Shown: positions 58,896-64,000 of the stretch, piece after piece
Numbering within the stretch: position 1 is the first letter of the stretch
Layout: each line of letters opens with the position of its first letter
Translations under genes and position numbers: made by a program
Assembly: GCF_014650595.1 (NCBI RefSeq)
Contig: NZ_BMVG01000007.1
Location: forward strand, 248,001-312,000
DNA length: 64,000 bases
Direction of reading: 5' to 3'
Origin: Streptomyces alanosinicus
GTDB lineage: Bacteria > Actinomycetota > Actinomycetes > Streptomycetales > Streptomycetaceae
Notes under the pieces: model-generated
What the model was told of the DNA's origin: nothing
Seen by the model: only the letters and a program-made list of their open reading frames with translations
Databases searched by the model: none

Positions 58896-60515
58896 TCAGT
58901 GGCCGGCGCCCACCGGCAGCTCCGTCGCGACACCCGTGTCGCCCGCGTCCGCCGTGTAGTCGGCCGGGACGGTCTCGTCCACGCCCTCGGGGGCCTTCAC
59001 GGCCTTGAGGACGAGCGTGAGGACGACCGTCACGGCGACGTTGAGCACGAACGCGGTGAGACCGATGTAGCCGATCTCACCGATGCCGGGGATCTCCTTC
59101 GCCGAGCCGCCGAAGTGCTTCTGGGTCGGGGAGGCGACGCCGTACGCGGCGAAGGTGCCGTACGCCATGCCGACCGCCCAGCCCGCGAGCAGCGCCCAGC
59201 GGTGGAACCAGCGGGTGAACAGGCCGCCGACCAGGGCCGGGAAGGTCTGCAGGATCCAGATGCCGCCCAGCAGCTGGAAGTTGATGGCGACCGTCTTGTC
59301 CATGGTGAGGACGAAGACCAGCGCGCCGACCTTCACCAGCAGCGAGACGAGCTTGGAGACCTGGGCCTCCTGCTTCGGCGTGGCGTCCGGCTTGATGAAG
59401 TCCCGGTAGATGTTGCGGGTGAAGAGGTTCGCCGCCGCGATCGACATGATCGCCGCCGGTACCAGGGCGCCGATGCCGATCGCCGCGAAGGCCACGCCCG
59501 CGAACCAGTCCGGGAACATGTCCTCGAACAGCTGCGGGATGGCCAGCTGGCCGTTGGTGACCTTGACCCCGGCCGCGACCGCCATGAAGCCCAGCAGGGC
59601 CAGCAGGCCGAGCATCAGCGAGTACAGCGGCAGGATCGTGGTGTTGCGGCGGATCACGTCACGGCTCTTGGAGGACAGGGTCGCGGTGATCGAGTGCGGG
59701 TACATGAACAGCGCCAGCGCGGAGCCCAGCGCCAGCGTGGCGTAGGTCCACTGGCCCGCCTCCGGGGGCGCGAGCGCGCCGCGCGGCTTGCCCGTCGCCG
59801 GGTTGACCTGGCTGAACGCATGACCGGCCTTGGCGAAGATGTCGTCGAAGCCGCCCAGCTTCATCGGGATGTAGATGATCGCCACCGCGATGACGAGGTA
59901 GATCAGCGCGTCCTTGACGAACGCGATCAGGGCGGGCGCGCGCAGTCCGGAGGAGTAGGTGTACGCCGCCAGCACACCGAAGGCGATGAGCAGCGGCAGG
60001 TCGCGTACGAACCAGTTGGTGCCGCTGTCCCCGCCGACGCCCATCACGTCCAGCACCGCCTGGATGCCGACGAGCTGGAGCGCGATGTACGGCATCGTCG
60101 CGAGGATGCCGGTCAGCGCCACCGCGAGCGACAGGCTCTTGGAGCCGAACCGGCCGCGCACGAAGTCGGAGGTCGTCACATAGCCGTGCTTGTGGGACAC
60201 CGACCACAGGCGGGGCAGGAACGTGAAGATCAGCGGGTAGATCAGGACCGTGTACGGCACCGCGAAGAAGCCGGACGCGCCGGCCGCGTAGACCGCCGCC
60301 GGTACGGCGACGAAGGTGTACGCCGTGTACAGGTCACCGCCGAGCAGGAACCAGGTGACCCAGGTGCCGAACGACCGTCCGCCCAGGCCCCATTCGTCCA
60401 GCGAGTGCTCGTCCTCGGCCCTGCGCCAGCGTGCGGCGAGGAAGCCCATGACCGTGACGGCCAGGAAGAAGAAGATGAAGACGCCGAGCGCGACGCCGTT
60501 GACGCCGTTCTTCAC
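58896..60515 (-). CDS. Sodium:solute symporter (SSS family, monocarboxylate-type)
   Basis: A 539-residue membrane transporter with about 13 helices. LGGRSFGTWVTWFLLGGD and the AAYTYSSGLRAPALIAFVKD block match the SSS family, with WxLGG near the start and GALVPAAIMSIAAANLFTRN late. The overall pattern is like MctP-type monocarboxylate permeases, but the substrate is not certain. GTG 60515 overlaps the stop of the small DUF3311 gene by four bases (GTGA), the usual two-gene transporter arrangement. A charged tail follows the last helix. Confidence 0.9.
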   Translation of the reverse strand: MKNGVNGVALGVFIFFFLAVTVMGFLAARWRRAEDEHSLDEWGLGGRSFGTWVTWFLLGGDLYTAYTFVAVPAAVYAAGASGFFAVPYTVLIYPLIFTFLPRLWSVSHKHGYVTTSDFVRGRFGSKSLSLAVALTGILATMPYIALQLVGIQAVLDVMGVGGDSGTNWFVRDLPLLIAFGVLAAYTYSSGLRAPALIAFVKDALIYLVIAVAIIYIPMKLGGFDDIFAKAGHAFSQVNPATGKPRGALAPPEAGQWTYATLALGSALALFMYPHSITATLSSKSRDVIRRNTTILPLYSLMLGLLALLGFMAVAAGVKVTNGQLAIPQLFEDMFPDWFAGVAFAAIGIGALVPAAIMSIAAANLFTRNIYRDFIKPDATPKQEAQVSKLVSLLVKVGALVFVLTMDKTVAINFQLLGGIWILQTFPALVGGLFTRWFHRWALLAGWAVGMAYGTFAAYGVASPTQKHFGGSAKEIPGIGEIGYIGLTAFVLNVAVTVVLTLVLKAVKAPEGVDETVPADYTADAGDTGVATELPVGAGH

Positions 60516-60775
60516 CGCTGCTCACCGCCCGTCCGGGACGCACGGGCACGCTGGTCGCGCTGCCACAGCTGGTACGCGGTCATGGTGAGCGCGGTGGAGA
60601 TCAGCACCCAGAGCATCTGGTACCAGTAGAAGAACGGGATCCCGATGAAGGCGGGGTCCGTCTTGGCGTAGGAGCCGACCCAGAGCAGCGCCACGAAGGG
60701 TGCGACGAGACACAGGGCGATGATCACCCGGACCGGTGTGACGACCGGTGGTCTCACTTCAGGTGTTTCGGACAT
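60512..60775 (-). CDS. DUF3311 small membrane protein
   Basis: An 87-residue protein with two transmembrane helices (VRVIIALCLVAPFVALLWVGS and IGIPFFYWYQMLWVLISTA), matching DUF3311. This family is found directly before SSS symporters and is thought to be an accessory subunit. Its stop overlaps the symporter start, so the pair is made together. ATG 60775 is the first good start. Confidence 0.88.
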   Translation of the reverse strand: MSETPEVRPPVVTPVRVIIALCLVAPFVALLWVGSYAKTDPAFIGIPFFYWYQMLWVLISTALTMTAYQLWQRDQRARASRTGGEQR

Positions 60776-60916
60776 GCCACGGCTCTCCGTCCCCTTGCTG
60801 ATCACCTGTGTAATGCGCAGGCAATCTAGGTGACGGTGTCATGGCAGTGGAAGACCTCGTCCGCATATCGGTATATCGATTCAGCGAACGTCCACCGGCC
60901 GCGCCCGTGGCGGGAC

Positions 60917-61681
60917 TTACTCGGCGGGCCGCTTGAGCCGTGCCACGAACTTGTAGCGGTCGCCGCGGTACACGGACCGCACCCACTCCACCGGCTTGCC
61001 CTCGCGGTCCACGGAGTGCCGGGAGAGCATCAGCATCGGCAGGCCCACGTCGGTGCCGAGCAGGCCCGCCTCGCGCGGGGTGGCCAGCGAGGTCTCGATG
61101 GTCTCCTCGGCCTCGGCGAGGTGGACGTCGTAGACCTCGGCGAGGGCGGTGTAGAGGGAGGTGTACTTCACCAGGGAGCGGCGCAGGGCCGGGAAGCGCT
61201 TGGCGCTCAGATGCGTGGTCTCGATGGCCATCGGCTCGCCGTTGGCCATGCGCAGCCGCTCGATGCGCAGCACGCGTCCGCCGGCGCTGATGTCGAGCAG
61301 CCCGGCGAGCCGGTCGTCGGCGGTGATGTACCCGATGTCCAGCAGCTGTGAGGTCGGCTCCAGACCCTGGGCGCGCATGTCCTCGGTGTAGGAGGTCAGC
61401 TGGAGCGCCTGGGAGACCTTGGGCTTGGCGACGAAGGTGCCCTTGCCCTGGATGCGTTCGAGCCGACCCTCCACGACCAGTTCCTGCAGGGCCTGGCGGA
61501 CGGTGGTGCGGGAGGTGTCGAATTCGGCGGCCAGCGTGCGTTCGGGCGGGACGGGCGTGCCCGGAGCCTGCGTCTCCGTCATGTCGAGCAGATGCTTCTT
61601 CAGGCGGTAGTACTTGGGCACGCGCGCCGTACGGACGGTTGTCCCGGCCCCGTTCTCCGCACTGCTGACGTCGGTGCTCAT
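60917..61681 (-). CDS. dasR: GntR/HutC-family global regulator DasR
   Basis: A 254-residue GntR-type repressor whose sequence is close to the S. coelicolor DasR I remember. The winged helix holds PVPPERTLAAEFDTSRTTVR; the C-terminal UTRA domain binds phosphosugars (KYTSLYTALAEVYDVHLAEAE). DasR represses chitin and N-acetylglucosamine uptake genes and influences development and antibiotics; glucosamine-6-phosphate releases it from dre sites. GGAAGG lies about six bases before ATG 61681. A dre site lies 138 bp upstream and nagB is the next gene. The dasABC transporter genes next to dasR in S. coelicolor are not here. Confidence 0.97.
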   Translation of the reverse strand: MSTDVSSAENGAGTTVRTARVPKYYRLKKHLLDMTETQAPGTPVPPERTLAAEFDTSRTTVRQALQELVVEGRLERIQGKGTFVAKPKVSQALQLTSYTEDMRAQGLEPTSQLLDIGYITADDRLAGLLDISAGGRVLRIERLRMANGEPMAIETTHLSAKRFPALRRSLVKYTSLYTALAEVYDVHLAEAEETIETSLATPREAGLLGTDVGLPMLMLSRHSVDREGKPVEWVRSVYRGDRYKFVARLKRPAE

Positions 61682-61818
61682 GCTCTGCCTTCCCGGCTCC
61701 GGATGCCGAAAGCGACCGACCTGGCATCGGCCACGGTTCACATCGTGGCACGGCTTCGGGGGTCAGGAGGCCACCCGCACGCTCCGTGATCCCCTCTGTA
61801 TACCGTCACCCCCGCTTT

Positions 61819-61830
61819 TGGTCTAGTCCA
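61819..61830. promoter_or_regulatory. DasR-responsive element (dre) upstream of dasR
   Basis: TGGTCTAGTCCA fits the dre core TGGTCTAGACCA with one mismatch. It lies between the nagB stop (61851) and dasR and probably controls dasR itself. Confidence 0.8.
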
Positions 61831-61850
61831 TCCGGTGTTCCGGGCGCGGC

Positions 61851-62636
61851 CTAGATCCCCTGCCAGTCCGGCTTGTCGGCGTAGGTGTGGCGGAAGTAGT
61901 CGGCCAGCTTCAGCTTGGACGCGGCGGCCTCGTCGACGACCACCGTGGCGTGCCGGTGCAGCTGCAGCGCGGAGGCCGGGCAGACGGCGGCGACCGGTCC
62001 CTCGACCGTCGCGGCGACGGCGTCCGCCTTGCCCTCGCCGGTCGCCAGCAGCACCAGGTGCCGCGCCTCCAGGATGGTGCCGATGCCCTGGGTGATGACG
62101 TGGTGGGGCACCTGTGTGATGTCGCCGTCGAAGAAGCGGGCGTTGTCGACGCGGGTCTGCTCGGTCAGCGTCTTGATCCGGGTGCGTGAGGCGAGCGAGG
62201 AGCAGGGCTCGTTGAAGCCGATGTGCCCGTCGGTGCCGATCCCGAGCAACTGCAGGTCCACCCCGCCGGCCTCGCCGAGCGCACGGTCGTACGCCTCGCA
62301 CGCCGCCTGGATGTCCTCGGCGGTGCCGTCCGGTCCGAGGAACGCGTCCATGCCGATGCCGAGCGGCTCCAGCACCTCCCGGCGCAGCACCGAGCGGTAG
62401 GACTCGGGGTGGTCGGCGGGCAGCCCCACATACTCGTCGAGCTGGGCGATGCGGGCCCGCGCGATGCCGACGGCACCGGAGCGCACCTTCGCGGCCAGTG
62501 CCTGGTAGATGGGCAGCGGGGTGGAGCCGGTGGCCACGCCGAGCAGGGCGTCGGGCTTGCGTCGCAGCAGCTGGGCCATGGCCTCGGCGATCAGCTCGCC
62601 GCCCGCCGCGGCGTCCGGAACGATGACAACTTCCAC
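61851..62636 (-). CDS. nagB: Glucosamine-6-phosphate deaminase NagB
   Basis: A 261-residue deaminase that turns glucosamine-6-phosphate into fructose-6-phosphate and ammonia. Conserved LGVATGSTPLPIYQAL binds the phosphate, the catalytic Asp lies in QLDEYVGLP, and the LQLLGIGTDGHIGFNEP block carries the second active-site Asp and His. GTG 62636 starts the family N-terminus (EVVIV). A dre site lies 43 bp upstream, so DasR controls the gene whose substrate is its own inducer. Confidence 0.96.
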   Translation of the reverse strand: MEVVIVPDAAAGGELIAEAMAQLLRRKPDALLGVATGSTPLPIYQALAAKVRSGAVGIARARIAQLDEYVGLPADHPESYRSVLRREVLEPLGIGMDAFLGPDGTAEDIQAACEAYDRALGEAGGVDLQLLGIGTDGHIGFNEPCSSLASRTRIKTLTEQTRVDNARFFDGDITQVPHHVITQGIGTILEARHLVLLATGEGKADAVAATVEGPVAAVCPASALQLHRHATVVVDEAAASKLKLADYFRHTYADKPDWQGI

Positions 62637-62678
62637 GCTGGGCCTGCCGTTCTGAAGTGGTCTCGGTGCGTCTCTGTG

Positions 62679-62690
62679 TGGTTTAGACCA
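62679..62690. promoter_or_regulatory. DasR-responsive element (dre) upstream of nagB
   Basis: TGGTTTAGACCA, one mismatch from the dre core. It lies 43 bp before the nagB start. A weaker half-site, TGGTCTCGGT, follows at 62658. Confidence 0.85.
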
Positions 62691-62750
62691 ATCTAACAGA
62701 AGCGGTGTGCGCCGACGTGGGAAAGAGGCGCCGAACAACGGAAGAAGAGC

Positions 62751-62790
62751 GGGGGAGGGAGAGGGAGGGAGAGGGAGGGAGGGCCGGGGG
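62751..62790 (+). repeat. G-rich purine tract with G-quadruplex potential
   Basis: Forty bases are almost all G and A, with seven or more runs of three or more G separated by single A or AGA spacers, ending in GGGCC and GGGGG. It lies between the nagB operator and the TetR gene. The tract would readily fold as a G-quadruplex on the plus strand. Confidence 0.7.
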
Positions 62791-62848
62791 TGCGGAGCAC
62801 GTCGCAGGCATGTGCGGCGCAGGTCGCGGGCATTTGTCTAGGGTCCGC

Positions 62849-62866
62849 TATAAAATGCCCTCCATG
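62849..62866 (+). promoter_or_regulatory. Putative -10 element, possibly leaderless start of the TetR gene
   Basis: TATAAAAT (62849-62856) is a good extended -10 in a GC-rich context. A start site about seven bases on would fall at or near ATG 62864, with no ribosome site between, suggesting a leaderless mRNA. A matching -35 was not found. Confidence 0.4.
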
Positions 62867-63493
62867 GCGCCCGGTCAGAAGACGAAAGAGCAGGTCGGCA
62901 CGGCCAGGACGCGTGGGCGTCCGCGATCCTTCGACCGGGCCGCCGCGCTGGAGAAGGCGCTCATGGCCTTCTGGGAGCACGGCTACGAGGCCACCTCGGT
63001 CGCCGACCTCACCCGGATCATGGGCATCGGCGCCCCGAGCCTGTACGCGGCCTTCGGCGACAAGCGGACCCTGTTCGAGGAGGTCGTCCGGGTCTACACC
63101 GACACCCACGGCGCCTTCGCCGACCGGGCGATCGCCGAGGAGCCCACCGCCCGCGCCGCCGTCGAGCGGATACTGCGCGAGGCCGCCGCCGAGTACACCG
63201 ACCCCGCGCACCCGTACGGCTGCCTGGTCGCGCACGCCGCCACCAACTGCACCAGTCCCGAGGTCGAGCGGCTGCTGCGCGAGCGGCGCGGCGCGGACAT
63301 CGCCGCCCTCGCCGCCCGGATCCGGGCGGACGCCGCCACCGGACTGCTCCCCGCCGGCACCGACGCCGCCGCCCTCGCCCGGCACACCGGCGCCATGGTC
63401 CAGGGCATGTCCCAGCAGGCGCGCGACGGAGCGAGCCGCGAGGAACTGGAGGCACTCGCGGAAATTGCCATGGCCATCTGGCCCCGCGGCTGA
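62864..63493 (+). CDS. TetR-family transcriptional regulator
   Basis: A 209-residue TetR protein. The HTH covers about residues 20-66, with GYEATSVADLTRIMGIGAPSLY and the FGDKRTLFEEVVRVY helix. The ligand domain includes YGCLVAHAATNC and HTGAMVQGMSQQARDGAS, a pattern of the AcrR-like group. Its target is unknown; no pump gene is adjacent. ATG 62864 lacks a ribosome site, and ATG 62855 three codons upstream is an alternative. GTG 62705, far upstream, would read through the G-rich tract and is rejected. Confidence 0.88.
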   Translation: MAPGQKTKEQVGTARTRGRPRSFDRAAALEKALMAFWEHGYEATSVADLTRIMGIGAPSLYAAFGDKRTLFEEVVRVYTDTHGAFADRAIAEEPTARAAVERILREAAAEYTDPAHPYGCLVAHAATNCTSPEVERLLRERRGADIAALAARIRADAATGLLPAGTDAAALARHTGAMVQGMSQQARDGASREELEALAEIAMAIWPRG

Positions 63494-63808
63494 CCGAGGC
63501 GGGCTAGGCTTCGTGGCATCGGGTGCCATCACTCGTGCATGCCGACAAGACCGTGGACACATCGTTGTGGTCTAGTCCACAATCAACATGAATAAGCCTC
63601 CGTCTTCCCCGCACAGGAAGGCGGATCGAGGAACCGGCGCTCTCTGCCCTGACTGCCCCGGCTCCTCGACCTTCGGCCGACCGGGACCGCACACCCCACG
63701 GCCGATGATGCTCCGGGCTGCGGTGCCGGGAGGGTTGAGGGTCCCTTCCAGGCGCCGCGGCCCGCGGGTGTTTTCCGGCCATCCGAGGCCCGCGGGTACG
63801 CTCACACC
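63494..63808 (+). other. Intergenic region upstream of the sensor gene (315 bp)
   Basis: No convincing gene. It carries a dre site at 63568-63579 and, just after it, AT-rich CAATCAACATGAATAAG. An ORF opening at 63588 has no ribosome site and an odd Pro/Arg/Ser composition, so it is not accepted. GGCATCGGGTGCC near 63515 is a weak hairpin. Confidence 0.5.
63568..63579. promoter_or_regulatory. Third DasR-responsive element (dre)
   Basis: TGGTCTAGTCCA, identical over 12 bases to the dre before dasR, extended to TTGTGGTCTAGTCCACAA. It lies 241 bp before the sensor gene and 74 bp after the TetR gene. Confidence 0.75.
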
Positions 63809-64000
63809 GTGCCCTCCATGAACGAACTGGTCCGCCAGCACACCGCCCTCGACGACTCCGACCTCGAGTGGCTCCATCTGCTGGTCTCGGAGTGGCAGCT
63901 GCTCTCCGACCTCTCCTTCGCCGACCTGGTCCTGTGGGTACCCACCCGCGACGGCACGCGGTACGTCTCGGTCGCCCAGATGCGCCCCAACACCGGCCCC
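63809..64000 (+). CDS. Sensor histidine kinase (N-terminal part, cut by window end)
   Basis: The visible 64 codons read (M)PSMNELVRQHTALDDSDLEW and LLSDLSFADLVLWVPTRDG, which match the N-terminal domain of the PdtaS-like histidine kinases found next to wblE in Streptomyces. Such kinases carry GAF and PAS domains before an HATPase domain; those lie beyond the window. GTG 63809 and ATG 63818 are both possible starts. The match is from memory of the family and would need the full gene to confirm. Confidence 0.75.
   Translation, partial: MPSMNELVRQHTALDDSDLEWLHLLVSEWQLLSDLSFADLVLWVPTRDGTRYVSVAQMRPNTGP

Noticed and set aside
63588..63821. ORF of 77 codons after the third dre site
   Set aside because: No ribosome site, Pro/Arg/Ser-biased composition, and it overlaps the start of the sensor gene.
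1..64000. CRISPR arrays, insertion sequences, prophage or integrative element
   Set aside because: No regularly spaced repeats, transposase, integrase or terminal inverted repeats were seen; gene content is core Streptomyces.

Overview
The window is chromosomal DNA from a Streptomyces (Actinobacteria). It has very high GC with strong third-position GC bias, GTG/TTG starts, four-base ATGA/GTGA stop-start overlaps, and hallmark genes of the genus: wblC, sigR-rsrA, dasR, nrdAB under a B12 riboswitch, and the epi-isozizaene synthase/CYP170A pair. Gene order broadly follows what I remember of the S. coelicolor SCO5180-SCO5240 core region. I see no insertion sequence, prophage, CRISPR array or large foreign island.

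Layout. 1-2565: C-terminally cut, minus-strand lysylphosphatidylglycerol-synthase-type membrane protein with a kinase-like middle. 2.7-16.2 kb: DNA repair and housekeeping block (alkyltransferase-like protein, adnA-adnB helicase-nucleases, M20 dipeptidase, NudC, a broken methyltransferase, mycoredoxin under a sigma-R promoter, uvrD2). 16.2-17.7 kb: wblC with its own promoter, a long upstream ORF and an attenuator. 17.7-21.4 kb: small zinc-ribbon-like protein, overlapping ThiF-like and ABC1-kinase genes, a YgjP-type metallopeptidase. 21.5-24.9 kb: three AIM24-domain genes, the first fused to a TerD domain, closed by a strong terminator. 24.9-34 kb: Nudix, zincin-like protein, SDR, moaE, a 57-residue membrane protein, a PDZ/Lon-type protease, a PPA1309-type protein and a large UPF0182 protein.

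34-41.2 kb: two identical initiator tRNA genes flank a Sel1-repeat gene; then a Fur-family regulator divergent from a catalase, a CBS-domain protein, hisN, TetR and an SMR exporter. 41.3-45.9 kb: aroA-rsgA, an M50-like protease, a SRAP (HMCES/YedK) protein and an alpha/beta hydrolase. 45.9-51.8 kb: the sigR-rsrA thiol-stress switch with its autoregulated promoter, a pair of membrane HD-type proteins (one intact HD-GYP, one degenerate), a TPR-like protein and peptide deformylase. 51.9-54.6 kb: terpene synthase and CYP170A genes for albaflavenone. 54.6-58.8 kb: nrdA-nrdB preceded by a cobalamin riboswitch and a candidate pair of NrdR boxes, and a GNAT gene. 58.9-63.5 kb: solute symporter with DUF3311 partner, dasR, nagB with DasR (dre) sites, a TetR regulator. 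63.8 kb to the end: the first part of a sensor protein.

Several regulons meet here: sigma-R (mycoredoxin and sigR promoters), WblC (autoregulation and attenuation), DasR (three dre sites), NrdR plus B12 (nrdAB) and a Fur-type peroxide response (catalase). The most informative departures from the remembered S. coelicolor order are the missing dasABC-type transporter genes between dasR and nagB, and the absence of a gene between the CYP170A gene and nrdB.
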